Positions 43,848-52,470 of a stretch of DNA of 64,000 nt are shown piece after piece; positions within the stretch are counted from its first letter, which is position 1; the number at the start of each line of letters is the position of its first letter. This DNA comes from Atlantibacter subterraneus. GTDB taxonomy: Bacteria > Pseudomonadota > Gammaproteobacteria > Enterobacterales > Enterobacteriaceae. The position numbers and the translations under genes are program-made. The stretch lies in NCBI RefSeq assembly GCF_027853245.1, contig NZ_JAPTZM010000002.1. The stretch is one strand, 5' to 3'. Under the pieces are notes generated by a model that worked only from the letters and a program-made list of their open reading frames with translations, ran no database searches and was not told where the DNA came from.

Positions 43848-44912
43848 ATGTTTAACATTGTTATCGTTGAAGATGAGCCCATCGAATTAGAAGCCCTGCG
43901 GCGGATTATTTCCCAGTGCGTGGAAAATGCCGTAATTCATGAAGCCTCAACCGGTAGAAAGGCGATTCAGCTGATCGACCAACTGGGCCAGATCGACATG
44001 ATTTTCGTGGATATTAATATTCCATTGCCGAATGGCAACCAGGTGATTGAATATCTCAAGAAAAAGAACAGCGATACCAAAGTTATCGTCACCACGGCTA
44101 ATGACGACTTTGATATCGTGCGCAGCATGTACAACCTGAAAGTGGATGATTACCTGCTCAAGCCGGTGAAAAAAAGCATCCTGACCGACACCATCAAAAG
44201 AACCCTGGCGTTCGACGAAGGGGACAATGAAAAATCCCGCGCCCTGAAGCAGAAAGTGTTTGCCATGATAGACAACTGCGATTACGCCCAGTGGCACAGC
44301 TTTATTTTTGACACCATCAACGGCGCATGTCCGGTGGATATGATGGAAGAAGATAAGCGCAAAGACGTGACTGATTTTCTGGAAATCGTTAGCCAGTATA
44401 TGACTGAGAAAGGGGAAAAATTAGCCCCGACCAACCGTAAAGTCGCCGCGCTGATCAAAGACATCAATCAGTATGGCGTGATGGAAAGCCGCTATTTCCG
44501 TATCATGATCAGCCTGCTGACCATCAGCGAAGAACTCTTTGATTACGCCTTCAAAAGCTATACCGGTAATATCGATTTTATCGAACGGGCGAAATTCCAT
44601 ATTGAGAAAAATATTCTCAGAAACCTGACGCTTGATGACGTGGCGGCAAAATCATTTGTCAGCTCCTGCTACCTGAGCCGCGCCTTTAAGAAAATAACCG
44701 GCATTGGGTTTTCGAACTATATTGCCACGCGCAAAATTACTATCGCCAAATCGTTGTTACAGTTCAGCGATTTAAAAGTGAATACCATTGCGCTGGAACT
44801 GGCATACCAGGACTCAAACTATTTTTGCCGCATCTTCAAAAAAGAGACCGGCATGGCCCCCTCTGATTATCGGAAAGTCGTGAGCCCGGGGGATTACCCG
44901 GCGATGGCGTGA
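43848..44912 (+). CDS. Response regulator with AraC output domain (YesN-like)
   Basis: The 354-residue protein has a receiver domain with acidic pocket EDE (residues 8-10), phospho-acceptor D55 (FVDINIPLPNG) and K near 104 (DDYLLKPVKKS), then a C-terminal AraC domain (LTLDDVAAKSFVSSCYLSRAF, VNTIALELAYQDSNYFCRIF). AGAGGA precedes the ATG, 17 bases after the kinase. It is the likely activator of the microcompartment promoters, probably through the GGACTWTTTTG-like motif. Confidence 0.88.
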   Translation: MFNIVIVEDEPIELEALRRIISQCVENAVIHEASTGRKAIQLIDQLGQIDMIFVDINIPLPNGNQVIEYLKKKNSDTKVIVTTANDDFDIVRSMYNLKVDDYLLKPVKKSILTDTIKRTLAFDEGDNEKSRALKQKVFAMIDNCDYAQWHSFIFDTINGACPVDMMEEDKRKDVTDFLEIVSQYMTEKGEKLAPTNRKVAALIKDINQYGVMESRYFRIMISLLTISEELFDYAFKSYTGNIDFIERAKFHIEKNILRNLTLDDVAAKSFVSSCYLSRAFKKITGIGFSNYIATRKITIAKSLLQFSDLKVNTIALELAYQDSNYFCRIFKKETGMAPSDYRKVVSPGDYPAMA

Positions 44913-44937
44913 TTTTGCGCTGGCCCGGTAATGAAAA

Positions 44938-44948
44938 CAAAATAGTCC
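44938..44948 (-). promoter_or_regulatory. GGACTATTTTG motif upstream of the SAM synthetase gene
   Basis: On the minus strand GGACTATTTTG is followed by TTTTCATTACCGGGC. It is one of several like sites in non-coding gaps of the locus and lies about 85 bases upstream of the SAM synthetase start. Confidence 0.55.
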
Positions 44949-45031
44949 AACACACCCGCAATATAGTTTACGCCCACTTGTCTGGTTGCCCCCTAAGATA
45001 GGAATAAACCTTCCAGACAAGTGGCCTCGCT

Positions 45032-46183
45032 TTGAACGATTACCTGTTTACCTCCGAATCCGTTGCCGAAGGGCATCCCGATAAAATGGCGGACCAGATA
45101 TCCGACGCCATTCTGGATGCTGTTCTCCTGCAGGACCCGTGGGGCAAGGTTGCCTGTGAATGCCTGGTGAAAACCGGCGTTGCTATTGTCGCAGGAGAAA
45201 TCACTACCCATGCTGCCGTGGATATTGAGCAGATTGTCCGCAACACCATCAAAGAGATTGGCTATGACCATTCGCGATTGGGGTTTGATGGCAACACCTG
45301 CGGCGTATTGAACATCCTTGGCAAACAGTCCGCCAATATTGCTGACGGCATTCGCGGCCACTCAATGGAAGAACTGGGTGCGGGCGATCAGGGGATCACC
45401 TTCGGTTACGCCTGTGACGAAACCCCGGAACTGATGCCCGCCACGCTGGTATACGCCCATCGTCTGATGGAGCGCCAGGCGCAGCTGCGTAAATCCCAAC
45501 GGCTACCGTTTTTACTCCCCGATGCCAAAAGCCAGGTCACCCTGCGCTATCAGGATAACCGCGTTCATTCGGTAGATACCGTCGTGGTGTCTACCCAACA
45601 CAGCCCTGACTTTTCGCTGGACGCGCTACGAGAAGCGGTCATCGAAGAGATCGTTAAACCGGTGATGCCGTCGCGCTGGCTTACGCCACAAACCCGCTTT
45701 CTGGTGAATCCGGCAGGCAGTTTTGTGATTGGCGGGCCGGTGGGCGACTGCGGGCTAACGGGCCGTAAAATTATTGTTGATACCTATGGCGGCGCGGCCT
45801 GTCATGGCGGCGGTGCGTTTTCCGGTAAAGACCCGTCGAAAGTCGATCGTTCCGCCGCCTACGCCGCTCGCTACGTGGCGAAAAACATCGTCGCCGCAGG
45901 GCTTGCCTCACGCTGTGAAGTTCAGTTGGGATGGGCCATTGGCCTGCCCCGCCCTGTTTCCGTCAGGATCAACACTTTCGGTACGCAAACCGTGTCATCT
46001 GAGGCGTTACAGCGAGCTGTTAACCGCCATTTCGACCTTAGCGTGTTCGGCATCATTACTATGCTCGACCTGCTGGTCCCCCGCTATCGTAAAACGGCCT
46101 GCTATGGCCACTTTGGTCGCGACAGCTTTCCGTGGGAAGTCACGGACAAAGCGGCGCTATTACGCGAAGACGTTGGACGTTAA
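45032..46183 (+). CDS. Dedicated S-adenosylmethionine synthetase (MetK family)
   Basis: The start is TTG 45032 (NDYLFTSESVAEGHPDKMAD), matching the MetK N-terminus; there is no ATG nearby and the ribosome site is weak. The 383-residue enzyme has all hallmarks: GHPDKMADQISDA, GAGDQGITFGYACDE and GGGAFSGKDPSKVDRSAAYA. It makes SAM from Met and ATP. The activase of the glycyl-radical enzyme consumes SAM, and a private MetK is a feature I associate with GRM3-type loci. The housekeeping metK should lie elsewhere in the genome. Confidence 0.88.
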   Translation: MNDYLFTSESVAEGHPDKMADQISDAILDAVLLQDPWGKVACECLVKTGVAIVAGEITTHAAVDIEQIVRNTIKEIGYDHSRLGFDGNTCGVLNILGKQSANIADGIRGHSMEELGAGDQGITFGYACDETPELMPATLVYAHRLMERQAQLRKSQRLPFLLPDAKSQVTLRYQDNRVHSVDTVVVSTQHSPDFSLDALREAVIEEIVKPVMPSRWLTPQTRFLVNPAGSFVIGGPVGDCGLTGRKIIVDTYGGAACHGGGAFSGKDPSKVDRSAAYAARYVAKNIVAAGLASRCEVQLGWAIGLPRPVSVRINTFGTQTVSSEALQRAVNRHFDLSVFGIITMLDLLVPRYRKTACYGHFGRDSFPWEVTDKAALLREDVGR

Positions 46184-46227
46184 GCCGACGACGCGCAGCA
46201 CAGTTGAATTTATTACAGGAGAAGTTT

Positions 46228-46773
46228 ATGTCCGGGCAAAGTTTAGGCTTAATCGAAACCGTCGGGATGGCTGCGGCGGTAGAAGCCGCCGATGCCGCCA
46301 TGAAATCCGCTAACGTTAGTCTGGTAGGCTATGAATTGACGAAAGGCGGCGGGATGGTGACCGTGAAGCTGGAAGGTGAAGTGGGCGCGATTAACGCGGC
46401 GGTAGCGGCAGCCATCAGCGCGGCAAGCCGGGTTGGCGAGGTGTATGCCCACAAGGTGATCGCCCGCACCGCGCAGCATATCGAGCATATTATTCACTCT
46501 AAAGAGACCGTCGGCGTCGCGCAGCCTGAACCTGAAGCGCCTGCTGCGCAACCTGCACCGCAGGCTGAAGACGCGCCTTCACAGACAATCCCGGTGGTGA
46601 ACCTTGATACGTCAGACAGCGCATCCTGTATGGATGTCACTGATGAAACGCTGAAGTCCGTGGAACAGCATCAACCGGTTAAACCCGCAACAGAAAACAC
46701 TGAACCCACAAAATCTGATGTACCGCAGGAAGCAGCAAAGAAAGGTCCCCGTCCCGGCGGCAAGAAAAAATAA
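46228..46773 (+). CDS. BMC-domain shell protein with a basic C-terminal tail
   Basis: ATG 46228 has AGGAG six bases upstream; the longer frame from 46132 overlaps MetK and is rejected. Residues 1-92 are a BMC-H domain (SLGLIETVGMAAAVEAADAA, AGYELT-like strand). Then come about 90 residues of low complexity rich in Pro, Ala, Gln and Glu, ending KKGPRPGGKKK. Tailed shell proteins such as PduK and CcmO-like variants may tether cargo or link shell tiles. Placed on the plus strand after metK, apart from the main shell genes. Confidence 0.85.
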   Translation: MSGQSLGLIETVGMAAAVEAADAAMKSANVSLVGYELTKGGGMVTVKLEGEVGAINAAVAAAISAASRVGEVYAHKVIARTAQHIEHIIHSKETVGVAQPEPEAPAAQPAPQAEDAPSQTIPVVNLDTSDSASCMDVTDETLKSVEQHQPVKPATENTEPTKSDVPQEAAKKGPRPGGKKK

Positions 46774-46790
46774 ATAAACCGCTATGACGC

Positions 46791-46878
46791 TGCCGCGATA
46801 ACGATTTCTTTATCGCGGCATTTCTTTGCTTAGCAGATAAAACAAAAAGCCAGCAGGCAGACCCTGCTGGCTTTTTTG
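46791..46878. terminator. Two hairpins between the shell gene and the permease-like gene
   Basis: First, TGCCGCGATA/TATCGCGGCA (46791-46820) followed by TTTCTTTG ends the plus-strand operon. Second, GCCAGCAG/CTGCTGGC (46849-46871) with T-tracts on both sides works bidirectionally and ends the minus-strand permease message. Confidence 0.8.
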
Positions 46879-46886
46879 CGGTGGGA

Positions 46887-47792
46887 CTAAAACAGAGGAA
46901 CCAGGGTAAATAATCCAATGGTCGCCAGCAGATTAATCATCGTGGTCATAATGGCGATGGCCATCGCCGGCGGGTCAATATGGGTATCGCCGTGGATCAG
47001 GAAAATACGCGACATCAGTTCACCCAACAGCGCGCAAATAATTCCAACGATTGCGGCCCAAATCAGGCTACCCGATAGTACCGCCACCAGCGCAGCAGGC
47101 AGCGCAATATGATGCGACACCGGAACCTGAGTATTGAAATGCAGGAAAATCAGCGAGAACGCGGAAATACCAAACGCCAGCAGCGCGCCGTTGCCGCCAA
47201 ACTTCAGGCCTAAAAAGCCTGCCATCAGGCCAATACCCAGGCCCAGCACGGAAAGCTGCGGAATGCGGCTATGGTAAGGCATCCAGCACTTATCCTGCGG
47301 CGGATAACAGTGACGAATTCCCTGCTCCGGCTTGCCAAACAGGCCAGTTTTGCCGAAAACCAGACGCGAGACCACGCCAGAAATCACCACGGTTAGCGCT
47401 ACAGTATCGGTCCAGGCATTGCCGGACGGGAAGGCCGGGATCTGGTTTAACCCCCATGCGATGATGTAACCGCCCGCCCCGAAAACCCCACCTACCAGCA
47501 GCACATCGTAAGCCGCCAGACCACTCAACCCGGCGGTGATATCACGCCCGGAACCCAGCTTACCTTTCTTCGCTGCATACGCCGTCGCTGCAACCCCAGC
47601 GGCAAAGCCGCCGGTATGCGGTCCAAACAGCCCAAACGGAAAAGTAATAAAGTCCGATGGCGCGCCGGTAATAATTTGCACTACCGCCATGGCGATAACC
47701 AGAAGCCCAACGAATTCAAATGCCGCCAGCGCGCCAACAGCTGCGCCAAATATGCCGCCGCCGAAGGCAACTAAAATATCTAAGCTATTCAT
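46887..47792 (-). CDS. Multi-pass membrane protein of the microcompartment locus
   Basis: The 301-residue protein has about eight to nine hydrophobic segments, Gly-rich with small residues (LVAFGGGIFGAAVGALAAF, LLVIAMAVVQIITG). A soluble loop HCYPPQDKCWMPYHSRIP contains two cysteines. AGAGG precedes the ATG. I recognise no named family; its place suggests uptake of the diol substrate or release of propionate or propanol. It follows a terminator, so it may have its own promoter. Confidence 0.6.
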   Translation of the reverse strand: MNSLDILVAFGGGIFGAAVGALAAFEFVGLLVIAMAVVQIITGAPSDFITFPFGLFGPHTGGFAAGVAATAYAAKKGKLGSGRDITAGLSGLAAYDVLLVGGVFGAGGYIIAWGLNQIPAFPSGNAWTDTVALTVVISGVVSRLVFGKTGLFGKPEQGIRHCYPPQDKCWMPYHSRIPQLSVLGLGIGLMAGFLGLKFGGNGALLAFGISAFSLIFLHFNTQVPVSHHIALPAALVAVLSGSLIWAAIVGIICALLGELMSRIFLIHGDTHIDPPAMAIAIMTTMINLLATIGLFTLVPLF

Positions 47793-47890
47793 CTAGCTTA
47801 CCTCTGTAATTGGATTAAATTAAATGACAAGATAAAAATGCAGACTGGCTCCAGGTTTTTATAATTAAAATAATATTCTTGCTTGAGAAA

Positions 47891-47920
47891 CAAAAAAGCG
47901 CAGCATTGTCTTGCCGCGCT
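47891..47920 (-). terminator. Terminator after the activase gene
   Basis: On the minus strand AGCGCGGC pairs with GCTGCGCT (one mismatch), followed by TTTTTTG. It lies about 17 bases past the activase stop. Confidence 0.75.
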
Positions 47921-47936
47921 CTTATTGCATCATTAA

Positions 47937-48854
47937 TTAACCGCCGATATGGCAACTAAATCCTAAGGATTCAACCGTTGCTTTTAAGGTTGCCATTTTT
48001 GCTTCTTCAATACTTTTTGCATCACCCATCGGATACTGGCGGCCCAGTAAATTATATTTATTTTCACCGAAGCTGTGATAAGGCAATAAATGAATGGTAT
48101 CAACGTTTTGCATCAGGCGGGCGAATTCCGCGATATTGTGGATTTCCTGCGGATTGTCATTCACGCCAGGGATCACCGGAATACGTACCACCACTTTGGT
48201 TAAAAAGGAGATGCGCAACAGGTTCTCCAGAATCACGCTGTTATTAACGCCGGTGTTACGCTCATGGATTTCCGGATCGATGGCTTTGATATCGGTTAAC
48301 GCCAGATCGACATAGGGAAATACCTCATCAATCACCGCTTTAGTGGTAAAGCCGGTGGTTTCAATGGCGGTGTGCCAGCCTTTGGCTTTACAGGCTTTAA
48401 GCAGCTCGCGGGCAAATTCCGGCTGCGCCAGCGGTTCACCGCCGGACAGGGTAATCCCGCCGCCTGAGCGACGGTATAAATTCTCTTCTTTTTCCAGTTC
48501 GCGCATCACTGCCGTTACCGACATGCGCTTGCCCTTCATTTCCAGCGCACGGGTTGGGCAAACTTCGGTACATTTACCACATTGAATACAGCGGTCGCGA
48601 TCGATAAACCAGGCATTACTGGTAGAAAGCGCCTGTTGCGGACAAACCTCAATACATTTTCCACAGCGGATGCAATCATTCTTTTTAAATAATAACTCTG
48701 GCTGTGGACGTTGTGATTCAGGATTACTACACCATTTGCAGGACAGCGGGCAACCTTTAAAAAAAGGAATGGTGCGTATGCCTGGACCATCATGCAAAGA
48801 ATAGCGTTGAATATTAAATATGACGCCTTCGGTTTCGTACTCAACTTTATTCAT
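47937..48854 (-). CDS. Glycyl-radical enzyme activase (radical SAM)
   Basis: The 305-residue enzyme has the radical-SAM motif CPLSCKWC (CX3CX2C) near residue 35 and a ferredoxin-like insert with two 4Fe-4S sets (CIRCGKCIEVC and CIQCGKCTEVC). The SAM-binding SGGEPLAQPEF follows. It creates the glycyl radical on the adjacent dehydratase using SAM and an electron. It is the last gene before a terminator and is separated from the dehydratase by a strong hairpin that may keep its level low. Confidence 0.92.
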   Translation of the reverse strand: MNKVEYETEGVIFNIQRYSLHDGPGIRTIPFFKGCPLSCKWCSNPESQRPQPELLFKKNDCIRCGKCIEVCPQQALSTSNAWFIDRDRCIQCGKCTEVCPTRALEMKGKRMSVTAVMRELEKEENLYRRSGGGITLSGGEPLAQPEFARELLKACKAKGWHTAIETTGFTTKAVIDEVFPYVDLALTDIKAIDPEIHERNTGVNNSVILENLLRISFLTKVVVRIPVIPGVNDNPQEIHNIAEFARLMQNVDTIHLLPYHSFGENKYNLLGRQYPMGDAKSIEEAKMATLKATVESLGFSCHIGG

Positions 48855-48927
48855 AACATCACTCTATATTTGCCAGATGAATTACCTTTTCAGGTAAAAA
48901 TAAAAACCAGAAGTCGTGGAGAAAGTA

Positions 48928-48955
48928 ACGGGCTATATATTGCTATATAGCCCGT
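48928..48955 (-). promoter_or_regulatory. Strong hairpin between the dehydratase and activase genes
   Basis: ACGGGCTATATA and TATATAGCCCGT form a 12-bp perfect stem with a 4-base loop just after the dehydratase stop. It lacks a full T-tract (TTACTTTC), so it may be a partial terminator or an RNA-stabilising 3' hairpin. Confidence 0.75.
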
Positions 48956-48962
48956 TTGGTAT

Positions 48963-51515
48963 TTACGACAGTTGTTGCTCAGTACGGCTGATGATGTCGT
49001 CCTGAACTTCTTTCGCCAGAACTACCCACTGGGCGCTATAGCCCGCAACGCGTACCACCAGATCCTGATGTTGCTCAGGATGTTTCTGGGCTTCGATCAG
49101 GGTGTTGCGGTCGATAACGTTGAACTGGACGTGCATCCCTTTCTTATCAAAGTAGTTACGCACCAGGCCGCTGAAGTTACGCAGACCGTTCTCGCCAGCC
49201 AAAGAAGACGGCAGGAATTTCTGGTTATAGAGCGTACCGTTGGAGGCAATAAAGTGGTCCAGTTTGGCAACCGAGTTGGCTGCGGCGGTTGGGCCCAGGG
49301 TGTCTTTACCCTGACGTGGAGATACGCCATCCGCAAGCGGCTCTTTCGCCAGACGGCCATCCGGCAGTGCGGCAACGTCTTTACCAAACAGCACGTTCGC
49401 AGACACCGGATAGATACCGGCCTGGAACTGGCCGCCGCGCGGGTTGGTGTATTTCTCGACTTCCTGGCAGTAAATCAGCGCACATTTACGCGCCACTAAA
49501 TCCACGTCATCGATGTCGTTACCAAAGCACGGAGTGTTCTCCAGAATACGGCGGATCTCTTCGTGACGGGACATCGTGCCGGATTGCACTGGTGCCGCAC
49601 TGCCGGAAGTCAGCTGGCGATACACTTCGTTTTTAATCGCCGCCGGATCCAGCGCGCCGTGTTGTTCGATGATGCGTTTCACCACATCATAGATATCCTG
49701 CTCGTTGAGCGAGGATTTCGCCGCTGGGGTGTGCGGGTTAGCACCCACCGGATAACCGAAGTTAGCGTCCAGCGCGCTTTTCAGCTCACTGAGAGACAGT
49801 TTGCGATCTTCGAATACCTGTTTCTGGATGGCATAAACGGAGTCGCCGGTATCAGCCACGCCGAACGCCTGCGGGCCGGTAAAGTTGTAAATCGCCCCGC
49901 CTTCCTGAAGGGATTTACCGCGACCGATACAGTCGTCGACCAGTGCAGACAGGAACGGCAGCGGGCAACGTTCGCCGTGGGCAATATCCACGCTGTTACA
50001 GGCTTCAACCAGTTGATGAACAAAGTGCGCCATCTGTTTCTGGAACGCGGTATAGAAGTCGTCCATGCTGGTGTACTGAGTCAGTTCGCCAGTGACCGGG
50101 CCCAGCTGTTTGTTGCCGACGCGACCGTTGTTCAGGGTAATTTCCAGCACTTTCGCGACGTTAAAGAACGCGGCGTCATGCCAGCCCTCGGTGCGGTGCG
50201 GTGCTTGCGGTTCTACGCAGCCGATAATGCAGTAGTCACGCGCATCGCGCAGCGAAACGCCACGGTTTTGCAGCGCCGGAATAATCACTTCATCGTTATA
50301 CATCGCCGGAACGCCCAGCCCCATACGCACCAGTTCGCAAGCGCGATACAGGAACGCATCCGGGGTGCCCTGCCATACGCGGATGGAGAAGGAAGGCTGC
50401 GGCAGACGCACGTGCGCAGTCGCTTCCATACACATGTAGCTCAGATCGTTAGTGGCATCGCGACCGTCTTCAGTCTGGCCACCGCAGCACAGATTCTGGA
50501 ACACCGCATAACCAGCAAACGCCTGGGCAGAGACTTCGTCACGGGTTTTGTTGATGTCGTTAAGCTTGATCCAGCAGCAGTCCACCAGCTCCTGCGCAAA
50601 TTCGCGCGAGATGGATTTGTCCGCCGCCAGGTACGGATACATATACTGGTCGAAACGGCCCGGGGAGATAGAGTGGCCGCTGGATTCGATCTGCAGCATG
50701 CTCTGGATAAACCAGAAGGTCTGGCACGCTTCCCAGAACGTGGTCGCGCCGTATTCCGGTACACGCGTACAGTTCTGAGCGATTTGCTCCAGTTCGCGTT
50801 TACGGGTCGGGTTAGTTTCCTGCTGCGCCAGACGGGAGGCTTCTTCCGCATAGCGATGGGCAAAACGGATCGCCGCGTTGTAACTGATTAATACCGAGTT
50901 ATAGAACTGCTCTTTCTTGATATAGCCCGGCTCGCTGCGATCTAACCCTTCCAGCGCGCGGCTGACTTCATTGATGATGCCGCGGAAACCGATTTTCAAC
51001 ACTTTACCGTAGTCAACACTGACGTGGCCGACGCCGCCGAAGAAGTAGTTGCCAACGGTAAATACGCCGCTCGCCATACTCTCTTTGGTGCCTTCGGACA
51101 TATAAGACGCGGCTAGCGAGCTGGTGGTTTTACCCGGCCAGTATTTGAACGCTTCATGCAGATCCTGGGCGGTCTTTTTCGGGATAATGAACGGGTCGGC
51201 GACACGGTGTTCCATGGTCTCAAACTCTTTTTCCACCCAGTCATAAGAGAATTCAGGGCAGATTTCGGTCGAGCGAGGATTGACGGTTACCGCGCCAACG
51301 ATTAATTCGTCCGGGCGAATTGTCACCGGTAATTGATTAAAGATTTTTTCAACGACTTTTGCACGGCGCATAATCGCCGGCAGCTGTTCTGTTTCTTTAT
51401 ATGCTTCGGTTGCCAGTACTGCACGCTCTGATTCCACATACGGCTTCGCCGTCAGGATCATATTTTTCAGTCTTACAACACGGTCAGTCGGATTAGAAAA
51501 GCCTTTCTCTAACAT
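48963..51515 (-). CDS. B12-independent diol dehydratase, glycyl-radical enzyme (propanediol type)
   Basis: The 850-residue enzyme has the thiyl Cys C433 in GCVEPQ, E435 and D447, and H164, H281 and S282, the same residues and numbers as I recall for the Clostridium butyricum glycerol dehydratase. The glycyl radical site is G825 in RVAGYSAQ. D447 at +14 from Cys, preceded by EGWH, fits diol dehydratases and not choline lyase CutC, which has Thr at +13. About 60 extra residues near 630-670 (TSGSAAPVQSGTMSR) are a linker insertion that may help encapsulation. It converts 1,2-propanediol to propionaldehyde. Confidence 0.92.
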   Translation of the reverse strand: MLEKGFSNPTDRVVRLKNMILTAKPYVESERAVLATEAYKETEQLPAIMRRAKVVEKIFNQLPVTIRPDELIVGAVTVNPRSTEICPEFSYDWVEKEFETMEHRVADPFIIPKKTAQDLHEAFKYWPGKTTSSLAASYMSEGTKESMASGVFTVGNYFFGGVGHVSVDYGKVLKIGFRGIINEVSRALEGLDRSEPGYIKKEQFYNSVLISYNAAIRFAHRYAEEASRLAQQETNPTRKRELEQIAQNCTRVPEYGATTFWEACQTFWFIQSMLQIESSGHSISPGRFDQYMYPYLAADKSISREFAQELVDCCWIKLNDINKTRDEVSAQAFAGYAVFQNLCCGGQTEDGRDATNDLSYMCMEATAHVRLPQPSFSIRVWQGTPDAFLYRACELVRMGLGVPAMYNDEVIIPALQNRGVSLRDARDYCIIGCVEPQAPHRTEGWHDAAFFNVAKVLEITLNNGRVGNKQLGPVTGELTQYTSMDDFYTAFQKQMAHFVHQLVEACNSVDIAHGERCPLPFLSALVDDCIGRGKSLQEGGAIYNFTGPQAFGVADTGDSVYAIQKQVFEDRKLSLSELKSALDANFGYPVGANPHTPAAKSSLNEQDIYDVVKRIIEQHGALDPAAIKNEVYRQLTSGSAAPVQSGTMSRHEEIRRILENTPCFGNDIDDVDLVARKCALIYCQEVEKYTNPRGGQFQAGIYPVSANVLFGKDVAALPDGRLAKEPLADGVSPRQGKDTLGPTAAANSVAKLDHFIASNGTLYNQKFLPSSLAGENGLRNFSGLVRNYFDKKGMHVQFNVIDRNTLIEAQKHPEQHQDLVVRVAGYSAQWVVLAKEVQDDIISRTEQQLS

Positions 51516-51563
51516 ATAAAACTCCCGAATATATTTTGTTAACCTTGCGGCGATGCCGGGGTA

Positions 51564-52139
51564 TTAATGAATAATGCTGGTACCTGTCTGAGTAATAAAG
51601 TGACGTAATATTTCCGGATGCCCCATCCAGGTAGTTGCAGTAATTAAATTACCGTCCACCACGGCTTCATCATCTGCGGCAGTCACCCACAGACCGCCTG
51701 CCATCTCTACTTCGGGCTTCACCGTAAAATATCCTGTCAGTTTCCTGCCTTTTAATACCCCCGCAGCGGCCAGAATTTGTGGACCATGACAAATTGCAGC
51801 AACAGGTAATGAAAAGTTCATCGCGTAATGCACAATATTCAGAACCGATTTATTTAATCGCAGGTATTCCGATGAACGCCCGCCTGAAATATAAATGCCG
51901 CAATATTCCTGTAACCTTATTTCATCAAATGATGCGGTTAATCTAAAAAGGTGTCCGGGTTTTTCGGTATACGTCTGATCACCTTCAAAATCATGAATCG
52001 CGGTTTTAATAAACTCGCCGGTTCGTTTTCCCGGACACACTACATCCACTCTGAAACCTAACATGCTTAATGCCTGCCATGGCACCATGACTTCATAGTC
52101 TTCAGAGAAATCGCCTGCGATAAGTAATATCTTCTTCAT
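51564..52139 (-). CDS. DJ-1/PfpI-family protein inside the microcompartment operon
   Basis: The start is ATG 52139 (MKKILLIAGDFSEDYEV); the longer frame has no ribosome site. The 191-residue protein has the nucleophile elbow AICHGPQ with Cys followed by His, and GDFSEDYE for the acidic partner. Family members are proteases, chaperones or glyoxalase/deglycase-type enzymes that act on reactive aldehydes. Placed just upstream of the dehydratase gene, it may deal with aldehyde by-products or repair damaged enzyme. That role is inferred. Confidence 0.78.
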   Translation of the reverse strand: MKKILLIAGDFSEDYEVMVPWQALSMLGFRVDVVCPGKRTGEFIKTAIHDFEGDQTYTEKPGHLFRLTASFDEIRLQEYCGIYISGGRSSEYLRLNKSVLNIVHYAMNFSLPVAAICHGPQILAAAGVLKGRKLTGYFTVKPEVEMAGGLWVTAADDEAVVDGNLITATTWMGHPEILRHFITQTGTSIIH

Positions 52140-52149
52140 AAGCGAACTC

Positions 52150-52449
52150 TTAAAACTGGTTGTCGTCTTCCTCAATTATTCGCATGGCTTCATGCACCGC
52201 CGCGACTTCGCCAAAAATGGCCAGGGTGGTGATATGCTGAGGGCAACTACCAAAGATTTCCGATACCACTACATTGGCGCTTTTGCTGGCTACGTCGGCA
52301 TAAAAATAGAGATCCGGAACCGGCAGCATTAACAAACCAATGGCGTCGATACGAATCAAATCCAGACGCGAACGAAACTCCCCGGGCATACGCCGTTTCA
52401 ACATGGCCAAAATATCCGGAGTTGGCGCGTTTATGATTCGTTTTTTCAT
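52150..52449 (-). CDS. PduU/GrpU-type permuted BMC shell protein
   Basis: The 99-residue protein has the circularly permuted BMC layout of EutS/PduU: an N-terminal strand region, then DAIGLLMLPVPDLYFYADVA and ITTLAIFGEVAAVHEAMRII. Its single Cys, C69 in GSCPQH, lies at the loop where I expect the central pore. GrpU proteins of glycyl-radical propanediol microcompartments have been reported to bind an iron-sulfur cluster there. Small shell protein, 21 bases after the aldehyde dehydrogenase gene. Confidence 0.8.
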   Translation of the reverse strand: MKKRIINAPTPDILAMLKRRMPGEFRSRLDLIRIDAIGLLMLPVPDLYFYADVASKSANVVVSEIFGSCPQHITTLAIFGEVAAVHEAMRIIEEDDNQF

Positions 52450-52470
52450 CTTTGATACCCTTCGCGATGG

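Noticed and set aside
48963..51515. Choline trimethylamine-lyase (CutC) identity for the glycyl-radical enzyme
   Set aside because: It lacks the Thr at +13 from the Cys and has the His281-Ser282 and Asp447 set of diol dehydratases; the locus has PocR control and PduL, PduB-like genes but no cut-type choline features.
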